From positions 7,921,001-7,985,000 of the forward strand of contig NZ_CP061800.1 of the NCBI RefSeq assembly GCF_017377395.1: a DNA stretch of 64,000 nt, written 5' to 3'. The first letter of the stretch is position 1. Every line of letters begins with the position of its first letter. This DNA comes from Desulfonema magnum. Lineage in GTDB: Bacteria; Desulfobacterota; Desulfobacteria; Desulfobacterales; 4be13. The notes under the pieces were generated by a model. It searched no databases, had not been told where the DNA came from, and worked only from the letters and a program-made list of their open reading frames with translations. Shown piece by piece: positions 55,252 to 64,000 of the stretch. A program made the position numbers and the translations under genes.

Positions 55252-56631
55252 TTACCACTCCAAATCAAATTCCAGATTATAAGCTTCAATGTTTTCATAT
55301 TGATGAGCAGTATGTGGCTTCAGGCTTTCTTTTATCATATTTTTATATTCTATCAATTTTTCCAAAGAAATGTTTTCTGTATAAAAGGGAGCACTTGTCA
55401 TCCTTTTATCAAACCAATATTCATTATTGATAAATCCGCTTCTCTTAGCTCTCCCGTGTAACGGAGTTCCCGGATAGAGTTTAAGCAGAAAAAGTCCGAC
55501 TTGATCAGGTTTTATCTGTCCCAACAACTTTATTGTTTCATTGATGGAATCCTCGTTTTCTCCAGGATGCCCTATTGATATTGTCAACCTCAGATATAGG
55601 CCTGTCTTCTTTGTCAGTTCTGCGGCAGAAATATAATCTTCAATTGTCAGGTTTTTTCTTATATTATTCAGTATTCGTTGAGAACCTGATTCCATCCCGT
55701 AGGAAATCGTAAAACACCCGGCTGCCTTCATTTTTAATAACAAATCTTCATCCAAACTTTCGGCCCGACAGGAACACCACCAGATAATATCAAGTCTGCT
55801 TTTGATAATTAAATCACAGATTGCATGAACATGACGTTTTGAATGTGTAAAATTATCATCATAAAAATCAAACATTCTGACATTTAATTTTCTGTTCAGC
55901 TCAAGAATCTGATTAAAAACATATTCAGGCGTATAATAAATCTGTTTTTTAAAATACAGGCCGCTGGAGCAGAACAGACAGTTATTGTTACACCCTCGCG
56001 AAGCTAATATGGGAGCAATAGATTTCTGATTTCCGGTTTTGCTAAAACGGAAGGTCAGCGGTTCGCATTTCGGAAAAGATGCCAAATGTTCCTGAGTGTA
56101 TGCAGGGGGGGGGAAGTCTGACAGGTTCTCAATATTCTTTCGCGGCGGATTTTTAATGATGCTTCCATTTTCTCTGAATGTAAGTCCTCTGATTTTGCTG
56201 AGATCAGTATCTCTGCCCTTCTCAAGAGCAATTAAAAGTTCAAGAAAAGTTAATTCACCTTCTTTTCTTATGATATAATCCACAGCATCTATTTCTTCAA
56301 GTATCTGTTTGTCAAGAAATGTGGCATGGGGCCCGCCTAAGACGACTGTGGAATGCGTGTTCATTTTTTTACAAACTTCAGCTAATTTGAACACACTGAA
56401 TCTTTGCCTTGTATAACAGGATATGCCGACAACTTGAAAATCTGTTTTGCTTAACACATCAGAAACATCCTGCCAGCTTTTCTTAAAGAAGAGATTTAAA
56501 ACATCGCAGTCATATCCTTTCTGTTTAATGAATTCATTAAGATATAGTATTCCCAAGGGGATAGTATGGGCATCTACTTTATTTTCCTCAATATTCGGAG
56601 GATTTAATAATAAAATTTTCATTTTTGACAA
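55252..56631 (-). CDS. B12-binding domain radical SAM protein
   Basis: 459 aa. The N-terminal cobalamin-binding-like Rossmann domain (about 4-140, LNPPNIEENKVDAHTIPLGILYL, VVLGGPHATFL) lacks the full DxHxxG motif. The radical SAM core has Cys214, Cys218 and Cys221 in SRGCNNNCLFCSSG, followed by DFYDDNFTHSKRH and GMESGSQRILNNIRK. Family members methylate or rearrange unactivated carbons. A TTG start at 56631 has GAGAG 6 nt upstream; the ATG three codons later (56622) is an alternative. It is first in a - strand run with the methyltransferase, binding protein and ATP-grasp genes. Confidence 0.88.
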   Translation of the reverse strand: MSKMKILLLNPPNIEENKVDAHTIPLGILYLNEFIKQKGYDCDVLNLFFKKSWQDVSDVLSKTDFQVVGISCYTRQRFSVFKLAEVCKKMNTHSTVVLGGPHATFLDKQILEEIDAVDYIIRKEGELTFLELLIALEKGRDTDLSKIRGLTFRENGSIIKNPPRKNIENLSDFPPPAYTQEHLASFPKCEPLTFRFSKTGNQKSIAPILASRGCNNNCLFCSSGLYFKKQIYYTPEYVFNQILELNRKLNVRMFDFYDDNFTHSKRHVHAICDLIIKSRLDIIWWCSCRAESLDEDLLLKMKAAGCFTISYGMESGSQRILNNIRKNLTIEDYISAAELTKKTGLYLRLTISIGHPGENEDSINETIKLLGQIKPDQVGLFLLKLYPGTPLHGRAKRSGFINNEYWFDKRMTSAPFYTENISLEKLIEYKNMIKESLKPHTAHQYENIEAYNLEFDLEW

Positions 56632-56794
56632 AAAAATCTCTCTTTAATATTATATTTTGTAACCTCTTTAATTTATTTTGATAAAATACAATTAACAGAC
56701 AGTGTAATTTTTAAAATACTGCCTGAAGTTTTCAGAATTGTCAAGGACAAAAATGAGAAAGAAGTCAGATAAGCAGTTAATTTTTTTCCTTTTC

Positions 56795-59272
56795 TTATCC
56801 GGCTTCCTTGTAATTCTTACAAATTTTTCTGTCCCCCCTGCTCAGAAACATAAACAGCATTGTGGCAAACAGATAGGCAACTCCGAACCGGATAAGACCT
56901 TTATGGAATTCTGTTTCAGCAATTAACCAGCCAAACACCATGGGAGCAATTACCTGGCCGGTCTTCTCCGCTATTGTAAAGATGCCTATTGCCCTTCCCG
57001 TCCCCAGTTCCCGAGTGACTCCGAGCTTCAGGGCATAAACCCTGGAAACATTAGCGCTGCCTGAAAGCCCCAGGAGAAAAACGGTTAGTGCTGTGGCAGG
57101 AAGTCCTCCGAAAAAATAAAAATTGATAAATCCCAAGCTTCCCAGAATACCAGTTAAAACAATATATACCTTTTTATTTTCTGATGCGTCAACATACTTA
57201 CTGAAAAACGGCCCGACATAGATGAGGCAGAGACCGTATATCATATAAATTCGTCCGATATCTGACTGTGACGTGCCGATTCGGTTCAGATAAATCGGAT
57301 AGAAATAATTTATAAAACCGACCATTGCTATGGATGCGGGAATACTGCTGAAAACGATCAGACTGAAGATTCTTCTGTCAGAGAGGAAATGAAACAGCTG
57401 TCTGATCTTCAGAGGCGGTGCGAGGTCTTCAACAATCCGATATGGTTTTCGGAAAGCCTTTCTCATAAATATAATGGTATAACCCATTGCGATCAGAATA
57501 ATAACTGAACCAAAAGCGAATACAAAGGAATACCCGATTCTTTCAGCCAGGATAGCCCCTGCCGAGCAGCCACAGATACTCCCGGCAAAAGCGCCGGCAA
57601 ACATCTGGGCAAAGCCCCGGGACCGGTTTTTCTCATCCGTATATGAGACAACAAAATTCTGACAAGCTACAAGCGAAAAACCATATCCCAGCCCGGCAAT
57701 CCCTCTGGAAAGAATAAACTCGGTCGCATCTGTCGCCAGCCATGACCAGACATATCCCCCACTGACCAGTAAAAGTCCGCTGAGAAACGGCTCGTGCCAC
57801 CCCCGACGGTCCGTCCAGGATCCTGCAATAATAACGGAAACCCCGCTAAAAAATATTTCCACAGAAATCGGAAGCCCCATTACGATATCTTTGGAAAGGC
57901 CAAAAATCGGCTCATAAAGTTTTTCCATATGAAGCGGCAGGAACGATGTGGAAACATCCATCCCAAAAAAAAGAAGGAATGCTGCCGGTCGTATGACTCC
58001 GTATCGAAGCATCATACGCCCTTTAATCCCGGCAAACTCTCTTTGGAGAAACTGAAAAAAAATAATCAGCAGTTCCACAAAGAAAAGTGTGGAAATAATA
58101 AGAACGGTTGCCGAATCCAGAGCAGTTTTCTTTAATTTGGCAAACAATACTTTTTTTGAGATATTAGCGGAAATGTATCCCTCGGTTCTCCCATCTTTCT
58201 GAAGTCTGAATATAAGGTGATATTCCGGGTCTGTTTTTCTGATAATATCGGTATAAAGGATACCATCTCCGGCTGATTTCTGAAAATCTCTTACACTCTT
58301 TTTGGTTGCCATATAGAGCGGATGTCCCTCATTGTCAGTAATAGTAATGTGCTCCAGTTCCGGAGCCGCCGAGATGATTTCACCCATCAGAACATCTGCT
58401 TTAACGAGTTTGCTGATACGAATGCCTTTATTCAGAAGGTATTCAATATCCTCTTTCAGCAAGGTTACCATTGCCACTGCTTTTTCCGTACTGATTTTCA
58501 GATAATGGTTTTTAAATTCATTCGTGTTCAGGCCGGTAAAAATAATTTGAGAGAAGCCGATAACAAAAAATATTACAAGATAAATTTTTAATTTTGGGAA
58601 TTTTTGAACATCAGGTCTGTCCGGGATCACAATATTGAGAAGTATTATCAGAAGTACAAAACCGCTTAAAAGTATTATTGCAATCACTTTGACATTGTTA
58701 ATAATTACAGACCGAAAAAGGTCTTTCATCTGTTTTTCATCAAAAGTGATGATAATGCCTGCAACCTGTTTTTTCTCCAACCAGTCATAAACAGGCAGTA
58801 TTATAAAATAAGTATCTTTGCATCTGACATAACAGGGTTCAGGAGAATTTTTTTTCTCGTTTGCAGCATCTTCAAGCTTCATCTGAACCTGTGAGGGCAG
58901 CCTTGTTCTTTTAAGTTTTTCTTCGGTACTGTAAAAAATTATTCCGTCCGACAGGGAAACAGAAACAGCAATCTCAGCTTCAGATATGGAATCTGCCATA
59001 ATTCTGGCACTGGTGTTTTCTGTATTAATTTTTCTTACAAGATTCGATTTTGTTTCCTGCAGTAATTTGTCCATTCCAATGAATTTTCTGATATTCTTGC
59101 CGAAACGGAGAGCGGTTTGGATGTTTCTTTGTAAATCTTTTCCAATAACGCCATATTTGGAAGCCACGGATTCTATGTACAGTTTTTTTAAAGACGATAA
59201 ACTGAGCAAGGCATTGAATCCAAGGGCAAAAACAAGCAGCACAAGCGCACTTATGATGAGCTTCAGTTTCAT
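56795..59272 (-). CDS. MFS transporter fused to two N-terminal extracytoplasmic sensor modules
   Basis: 825 aa. A first membrane helix (about 3-23) is followed by an extracytoplasmic Cache-like module (about 25-195, ISEAEIAVSVSLSDGIIFYS), two helices (about 195-215 and 228-248), a second sensor-like module (about 250-385, APELEHITITDNEGHPLYMATK) and a further helix. A C-terminal 12-helix major facilitator domain (about 425-815) has loop motifs GSWTDRRG near 490 and DEKNRSRGFAQMFAG. It may export or import a ligand that the sensors detect. The ATG at 59272 lies directly after a heptanucleotide repeat array. It is adjacent to the DapF-like gene, 130 bp upstream. Confidence 0.85.
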   Translation of the reverse strand: MKLKLIISALVLLVFALGFNALLSLSSLKKLYIESVASKYGVIGKDLQRNIQTALRFGKNIRKFIGMDKLLQETKSNLVRKINTENTSARIMADSISEAEIAVSVSLSDGIIFYSTEEKLKRTRLPSQVQMKLEDAANEKKNSPEPCYVRCKDTYFIILPVYDWLEKKQVAGIIITFDEKQMKDLFRSVIINNVKVIAIILLSGFVLLIILLNIVIPDRPDVQKFPKLKIYLVIFFVIGFSQIIFTGLNTNEFKNHYLKISTEKAVAMVTLLKEDIEYLLNKGIRISKLVKADVLMGEIISAAPELEHITITDNEGHPLYMATKKSVRDFQKSAGDGILYTDIIRKTDPEYHLIFRLQKDGRTEGYISANISKKVLFAKLKKTALDSATVLIISTLFFVELLIIFFQFLQREFAGIKGRMMLRYGVIRPAAFLLFFGMDVSTSFLPLHMEKLYEPIFGLSKDIVMGLPISVEIFFSGVSVIIAGSWTDRRGWHEPFLSGLLLVSGGYVWSWLATDATEFILSRGIAGLGYGFSLVACQNFVVSYTDEKNRSRGFAQMFAGAFAGSICGCSAGAILAERIGYSFVFAFGSVIILIAMGYTIIFMRKAFRKPYRIVEDLAPPLKIRQLFHFLSDRRIFSLIVFSSIPASIAMVGFINYFYPIYLNRIGTSQSDIGRIYMIYGLCLIYVGPFFSKYVDASENKKVYIVLTGILGSLGFINFYFFGGLPATALTVFLLGLSGSANVSRVYALKLGVTRELGTGRAIGIFTIAEKTGQVIAPMVFGWLIAETEFHKGLIRFGVAYLFATMLFMFLSRGDRKICKNYKEAG

Positions 59273-59278
59273 TTTTGA

Positions 59279-59313
59279 GAGTGTCAGGTGTTAGGTGTCA
59301 GGTGTTAAGTGTA
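59279..59313. repeat. Heptanucleotide microsatellite upstream of the MFS fusion start
   Basis: About five units of the AACACCT/GACACCT type on the - strand, ending 7 bp before the start codon at 59272. Same repeat as 2124-2224. Confidence 0.88.
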
Positions 59314-59402
59314 TGTTTGAAACATCCCGTAGGAACGGCATATTCATTGAATAGCAGTGATGCGAAGCATGGAAAAAAAGAGATGAACATCTGCTGAATC
59401 CT

Positions 59403-60506
59403 TCATCCCTCATCAAACATAAATGTCCCTTCGCATAATAAGACAGGTTTTCCATACAGCAGCCAGTCGTTCACACATTCTCTCACATAAATTTTGGCAT
59501 CAGGATTATGACATCGGGAGCGATAAGGCCATACGGTAATCTGATCGCTGGTGAGCATGTTCAGACGCCGGGCAACAAACGACGCTGCCACTGCCCCAGT
59601 CCCGCATGCCAGGGTTTCGTGATTAATGCCCCGCTCAAAGCATCGGTATTCCAGAATTCCCGAGTCGTCAATAATATTGACAAAATCAATATTAAGTCCG
59701 GCCGGAAAGTGCTGTGCGTATTCTTTCTTAAAATATGTGCCGATATAATGAACGAGCTGGGAACCTGTGTCTGTCCCGTTTTTTGAGGGTCGTCTCATCG
59801 TTGGTTTTTCGCAGGAGACAGGAAGGAACATTTTATTTAGCAGTTTCTCGGCGGAAAATCCGTTATTTGTAAAAATGACAAAATGGGGTTCCCCGGTAAA
59901 AACAAGATACCCGGAAAGCGTTAATGATGATGTCCCGTTTATAAAACCGAACCCGTTATTTCGCCGGAAATTCACCTTAATGCTGTTTATTTTATCAATC
60001 TCTCTGTCATAAGGGGTTGTCACTGACGGTTTTGCCATGTCCGGGGATATTCGCCGGGGATGTCCCATATTTGCCCAGTTTGTCTTTTTTTTCAAATTTG
60101 TGCCGATGGTAATGACTTTGGGACAGGAGGTAGGAATTTCTGTAATGATCTTGGCTGATTCCACATTGTATTGCCGGTACAGGTAATTCGCAATACACAT
60201 CAGCCCGTTGCCGCAGCTGAAAGCCTCCTCTCCTCCGGGTTCGAACATTCGGAAAATATAATCCGCATCTGCCAGGTCAGGAACTCTGTCCCAGTAATGG
60301 CAGACACTGTTGATCTCTTTCAGGGTCTCCGGCCTGAAAGGTTGTACCACAAGCATGTTGTCCGAGCCGATACCATAACACATATCGGTCGCACAATAAG
60401 CAAACCCCGGTTTTTCGGATTCCGCAAGTATCGGCTCCCGGACTTCGTCAACAATTACGAAATTGTTACCATGCAAGGTATATTTGATAAAAGGTATTTT
60501 TTTCAT
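59403..60506 (-). CDS. Diaminopimelate epimerase-like (DapF-fold) protein
   Basis: 367 aa. Two-domain DapF fold with both catalytic cysteines: Cys98 in EAFSCGNGLMCIANYL and Cys301 in LACGTGAVAASFVA, plus an N-terminal YTLHGNNFVIVDE. Canonical DapF is about 275 aa; this protein has roughly 90 extra residues, mainly near 50-85 (EINSVCHYWDRVPDLADADY) and 130-250. It could be an amino-acid racemase/epimerase for a specialised metabolite rather than the housekeeping enzyme. It sits next to an exporter-like MFS fusion and the radical SAM run, which supports that inference. Confidence 0.85.
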   Translation of the reverse strand: MKKIPFIKYTLHGNNFVIVDEVREPILAESEKPGFAYCATDMCYGIGSDNMLVVQPFRPETLKEINSVCHYWDRVPDLADADYIFRMFEPGGEEAFSCGNGLMCIANYLYRQYNVESAKIITEIPTSCPKVITIGTNLKKKTNWANMGHPRRISPDMAKPSVTTPYDREIDKINSIKVNFRRNNGFGFINGTSSLTLSGYLVFTGEPHFVIFTNNGFSAEKLLNKMFLPVSCEKPTMRRPSKNGTDTGSQLVHYIGTYFKKEYAQHFPAGLNIDFVNIIDDSGILEYRCFERGINHETLACGTGAVAASFVARRLNMLTSDQITVWPYRSRCHNPDAKIYVRECVNDWLLYGKPVLLCEGTFMFDEG

Positions 60507-60761
60507 GATGATATTAACGGTTCTTTCTTATCAGAGTCACGAACATCATAAGTTCTGATCCTTAAAATCGGCGTTATCAGGCATGTATTGACAGGGGATC
60601 AGCCAAAAAAGGACGCTGGCAAGATGTTTTCAGCATATGGGAAATTTTCTGACTGAAGGGCAAAGAAGTGCCATCTGTCGGCGTTTAAATGCCTGAAATT
60701 TTCAGGATTGTCAAGAACAAAGCCTGCCCTCGTCCGGTTCGGATTGGCGAATTCCAAGTAT

Positions 60762-60789
60762 TCCTGCCGGATTTGTCAATCCGGCAGGA
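60762..60789 (-). terminator. Terminator-like hairpin after the dockerin gene
   Basis: Perfect 12-bp stem TCCTGCCGGATT / AATCCGGCAGGA with a short loop, 22 bp beyond the stop at 60811. No strong T-run follows, so the terminator role is tentative. Confidence 0.5.
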
Positions 60790-60810
60790 GCATCTGAATT
60801 TTCTGATTTG

Positions 60811-62727
60811 TCAGTTCGGATTCATCTTGTTCTGATGTTTGCTAATATCTCGCAGAATATAACTGATCTCAGCTAGTCCGATTTTACCATCTCCGTCAGC
60901 GTTCGCATCTGAATAAATTCCAATGGCCTGCAAACCACTGATTGCTTTCAGTGCGAGAATGGCATCATCCAGGCGAATATGACCATCTCCGTTCATATCT
61001 CCTTTTGTGAGTGTCGCGATCTGAAAATTCCTTTCCCTTACTGTCGTGCCCGACTCTGCCATGACAGACTGAGCTTTGGCGCATTCCGTGACACTTGCTG
61101 ATTCGGCCCACCATTCATCTGCATAATCAGTTTTTGAAATCAGCGTGTGTAAATAATATATTCCTCCGGGCAATCCTCCAATTACATAAGTTCCGTCAGA
61201 AGTATCCACGGAAGCTGATGCGATCTTTTTCCAATCTCCGCAGGGATTGCCGGAGATGACTGCTACGGAAGTCCCCTCTTCTGTGAACGGTGTCACACCG
61301 TCGCTCTGATATACTGTTCCTGAAATCGTTGCCTCAGGAGCCAGCTGAAAGGCTTTGTCAATGGCGGAATCTCCGGGAGCCACTGTTACAGGCCGGGCAA
61401 GATTGCAATCAGACATGCTTGCGGATTCAGCCCACCATTCATCCACATAATTTATTGCTGAAACCGAGGCCCGCAGATAATACGTTCCCGGGGTCAACTG
61501 AGTAATGCTGTATGTTCCGTCAGAAGCATCCGCGGAAACCGATCTGTCAACATTCCAATCTCCGCAGGGATCACCGGAAATAACCTGTATGGAAATGCCT
61601 GCTTGTGTGAGCCGCGTCACCCCGTCATTCTGACAGACTGTCCCGGAAATCGTTGCCTCATACGCCAACTGAAAGTCTTTGTTGATAACAGACACTCCGG
61701 CAGCCTCAACCGTGACAGATCCCGCATGACTGCAAAGCATCACACTTTCTTTTTCAGCCCACCATTCATCCACATAATCGGGACCCATAACCGAGGTGAG
61801 CAAAAAATACGTTCCCGGAGGCAGTCCCACAACAGTATAGGTTCCGTCAGAAGAATTCGTGTATGTGTATCTGATTGTTTTCCAATCTCCGCAGGGATCA
61901 CCGGAAACAACATCTGTATAAACACTGGCTCCTGTAAACGGAGTCACACCGTCATTTTGATAAATTGTGCCGGAAATTGCGGCTCCGGGGTCTAACTGAA
62001 AATTTCTGCCAGTCACGGCTTCTCCGGCCTGAACTGTCAAGTTTTCGGCATTGTCGCAGTCTGTCACGCTTGCGGATTCAGCCCACCATTCATTCACATA
62101 ATTGAGTTCTGAAATCGAAGTGAGCAAATAATACGTTCCCGGAGGCAGTCCCACAACGGTATAGGTTCCATCCGAGGAATTTGTCTGAGTCCATCCAGCG
62201 CTCTTTCGGCCGCAGGCTTCGTCGGAAATCACATCTATATAAATGCTGTCCCCTGTGAATGGCGTAACACCGTCACTTTGATATATTGTGCCGGAAATCA
62301 TTGCTCCGGCATCCAACTGAAAATTTTTGTCACTGACAGATGCTCCGTCACCTAATGTGACAGACTGAGCAAGGTTGCAATCTGTGACACTTTCTGATGA
62401 AGCCCACCATTCATTTGCATAATTAATTTTTTCCGGAATCGAAGTCCGTAAATGATACGTTCCCGGAGGCAGATTTTCAATCCTGTAAGTTCCGTCTGAA
62501 GAATTCGTATAAGCTGATCCGATGGTGTCCAAGTCACCGCAGGGAACATCTCCGGGAATCGCCTCTATATAAATGACATTCTCTGTGAACGGGGTAATAC
62601 CGTCACTTTGATACACCGTGCCGGAGATTGAACCGTTATTTTGCGCACATAATGGCATGGGAAACAAAATCAGAGCTGCCAGAAAAACAACCTGTGCGGA
62701 TACAATTTTGGATTTAATCTTGTTCAT
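60811..62727 (-). CDS. Secreted multi-domain protein with five beta-sandwich repeats and a dockerin
   Basis: 638 aa. A signal peptide (about 10-28, AQVVFLAALILFPMPLCA) is followed by five tandem repeats of about 107 residues of the carboxypeptidase-regulatory/SdrB-like type (each with ISGTVYQSDGVTPFT, SSDGTYTVVGLPPGTYYL and a Tyr-Val/Asn-Glu-Trp-Trp-Ala-Glu segment). The C-terminus is a type I dockerin-like pair of EF-hand loops (DMNGDGHIRLDDAI and DANADGDGKIGLAEI). It probably binds calcium and a cohesin-like partner on the cell surface. Each repeat has two Cys that may form a disulfide. GGAG lies 12 nt upstream of the ATG. Confidence 0.87.
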   Translation of the reverse strand: MNKIKSKIVSAQVVFLAALILFPMPLCAQNNGSISGTVYQSDGITPFTENVIYIEAIPGDVPCGDLDTIGSAYTNSSDGTYRIENLPPGTYHLRTSIPEKINYANEWWASSESVTDCNLAQSVTLGDGASVSDKNFQLDAGAMISGTIYQSDGVTPFTGDSIYIDVISDEACGRKSAGWTQTNSSDGTYTVVGLPPGTYYLLTSISELNYVNEWWAESASVTDCDNAENLTVQAGEAVTGRNFQLDPGAAISGTIYQNDGVTPFTGASVYTDVVSGDPCGDWKTIRYTYTNSSDGTYTVVGLPPGTYFLLTSVMGPDYVDEWWAEKESVMLCSHAGSVTVEAAGVSVINKDFQLAYEATISGTVCQNDGVTRLTQAGISIQVISGDPCGDWNVDRSVSADASDGTYSITQLTPGTYYLRASVSAINYVDEWWAESASMSDCNLARPVTVAPGDSAIDKAFQLAPEATISGTVYQSDGVTPFTEEGTSVAVISGNPCGDWKKIASASVDTSDGTYVIGGLPGGIYYLHTLISKTDYADEWWAESASVTECAKAQSVMAESGTTVRERNFQIATLTKGDMNGDGHIRLDDAILALKAISGLQAIGIYSDANADGDGKIGLAEISYILRDISKHQNKMNPN

Positions 62728-63336
62728 TGTAATTTTTTCTCCTTTTTACAGATTTTTTCGGTATTTTTCACAGGAATCCGAAAGCGGTTTGTACTTTTGG
62801 GGAAAGGCTTTGATATCATTCCCCCAGGTTTTGAGAACCTGATTTCATGCAACATTCCGGCTTTTATCTTATCTGTGGGAAAGCCTGTCATAAGAACGGG
62901 TATAAAAAATTAAAATTTTTTTTACCTGACTCTGTTCCATCTGTAAACTTAAATTGACAATGTCTGATTTTTTAACAGTACATCGTCTGTGTCTTCAAAT
63001 TTCACAGATTACGATATATTAAGTAGTTATATAAAATTTTATTGATTCTTTCTTGAAAAATATGTAAGAAAAAAAATTTTGTCGTGTATTCATTTTGAAA
63101 CAAGCATGATTAACTTTTATTATATTTTTATGAAAGGAGGTGCCCGGAACTCAGATAATTAAGGAGGCAGAATATAATTTCTGACAGCTTGTTTTGTTTT
63201 TTTACCGTGAAAATGCATTCTGAAAAGCCGGGTTTTTGTCTGTTTTCACTGTATATTTTCATGTCCGGGGGTGAAAAACCCGGCTTTTTCATGAGCGTTT
63301 AATTTAACCGTATGGTAAAAGGGGGAGATCAAACTT
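62728..63336. other. 609-bp divergent promoter region with a large hairpin
   Basis: AT-rich between divergent secreted-protein genes. From 63222 to 63292 an inverted repeat GAAAAGCCGGGTTTTT / AAAAACCCGGCTTTTTC with a 38-nt interior precedes the right-hand gene and could be a leader attenuator or a repeat copy. No coding sequence is seen. Confidence 0.55.
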
Positions 63337-64000
63337 ATGGGGAACACATTGAAAAACAACCGGATAATTGTCGGAGTGCTGCTTTTTGCCTTTATTTCTG
63401 TGTTTACATCCGCTTCATTCGCAGAAACGGAGATAACCCGCGATGTTCAACTGATTAAGTCCCGGCTGAACTATGACCGGCAGGCAAAAGTCAGTTATGT
63501 GAATGTCTCGTTAAAAAATATTTCTGAAAATCATATTCTGAAAGCACCGATCCGGGTGCTGATTGAAAGCATCAGTTCCAATGATGTGACCGTGGAAAAT
63601 GCGGACGGAACAAACAATGGAAAACCGTATTTTGAATATTCTCTTTCAGATGATTTGCTACCCGGCCAGATGACCGGCAGTAAAAAATGGAAATTCTCAA
63701 ACCAGAGAAAAAAAAGATTCCACTATACCTTCAGCGTGCAGGGGGAAGAGGTTCAGACATACGATTCTGACACAGACGGCACGCCGGACAGTGAGGATGC
63801 ATGTCCGGGAGATCCGAACAAAACAGCACCTGGTGACTGCGGTTGCGGTGTGGCAGATACGGACACGGATAAAGACGGCTCGGCCGACTGCCATGACGAC
63901 TGTCCCAATGATGCGAATAAAACAGCCCCGGGAACTTGCGGGTGCGGTGTGGCAGACACCGATTCTGACAATGATGGCGTACCCAATTGCAATGACAATT
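63337..64000 (+). CDS. Secreted thrombospondin type 3 repeat protein (partial, 3' end missing)
   Basis: Open for 221 codons to the edge of the window with no stop. The signal peptide (about 10-32, IIVGVLLFAFISVFTSASFA) is followed by a beta domain (about 35-145, ending FHYTFSVQGEEVQT) and then thrombospondin type 3 calcium-binding repeats. Each repeat has an Asp-rich loop (DSDTDGTPDSEDACPGDPNK, then DTDKDGSADCHDDCPNDANK) followed by APGxCGCGVADT. It is likely exported and calcium-stabilised, perhaps an adhesin. GGGGGAGATCAAACTT precedes the ATG. It faces the dockerin gene across a shared promoter region. Confidence 0.88.
   Translation, partial: MGNTLKNNRIIVGVLLFAFISVFTSASFAETEITRDVQLIKSRLNYDRQAKVSYVNVSLKNISENHILKAPIRVLIESISSNDVTVENADGTNNGKPYFEYSLSDDLLPGQMTGSKKWKFSNQRKKRFHYTFSVQGEEVQTYDSDTDGTPDSEDACPGDPNKTAPGDCGCGVADTDTDKDGSADCHDDCPNDANKTAPGTCGCGVADTDSDNDGVPNCNDN

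Noticed and set aside
63222..63292. Riboswitch in the leader of the thrombospondin-repeat gene
   Set aside because: Only a simple inverted repeat with the CCCGG core common to dispersed repeats is seen, with no recognised aptamer pattern.

Overview
The window most likely comes from a large, repeat-rich genome of a sulfate-reducing Desulfobacterota (Desulfonema-like). This is inference from three things: the gene types (tungstate uptake with a molybdenum-storage-like protein, DUF2889, an exosortase-type O-glycosylation ligase, a bacterial Cys-loop channel), the moderate to low GC, and the very dense palindromic intergenic repeats. I see no rRNA, tRNA, CRISPR array or intact transposase gene.

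Layout. 0.1-4.3 kb: a TupC-type tungstate ABC ATPase, a 71-aa protein, a molybdenum-storage (MosA/MosB)-like amino-acid-kinase-fold protein and a cyclase. 5.4-14.7 kb, all + strand: an SPFH/prohibitin-like membrane protein, a lipoprotein that fuses two different classes of periplasmic binding protein, two tandem 735-741 aa proteins that join a type I periplasmic binding domain to a pentameric ligand-gated ion channel (pLGIC), and a DUF481-like outer-membrane barrel. I consider this sensory/ion-channel cassette the most exciting system in the window. 15.5-22.9 kb: a protein built of 26-residue repeats, tsaD, an unrecognised protein, a HAD-family protein, a DUF2889 protein and a small protein.

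23-46 kb: a large cell-surface polysaccharide locus. On the - strand it carries a DUF4091 glycoside-hydrolase-like protein, three glycosyltransferases, a flippase, a methyltransferase, an O-glycosylation ligase, an N-acetyl-sugar amidotransferase, a serine acetyltransferase, a polysaccharide deacetylase, an unknown protein and an asparagine synthetase. On the + strand it carries an MBOAT acyltransferase, its SGNH-like partner and a second O-antigen-ligase-like protein. 46-50 kb: a small protein, a PAS-LuxR regulator and a chemoreceptor. 52-60.5 kb, - strand: a B12-type radical SAM enzyme, a methyltransferase, an ABC_sub_bind lipoprotein-like binding protein, an ATP-grasp enzyme, a major-facilitator transporter fused to two extracytoplasmic sensor modules, and a divergent diaminopimelate-epimerase-like enzyme. 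60.8-64 kb: a secreted dockerin protein and, divergently, a secreted protein with thrombospondin type 3 calcium repeats that runs off the right edge.

The non-coding DNA is unusual in its own right. At least five families of short non-autonomous elements with terminal inverted repeats are present, several with recognisable target duplications (3, 8 or 9 bp). Some have been amplified into tandem arrays (212 bp x3, 103 bp x6, 102/118 bp x7, 73 bp x20). Heptanucleotide microsatellites sit immediately upstream of three start codons and also inside one gene, which makes phase-variable expression plausible.
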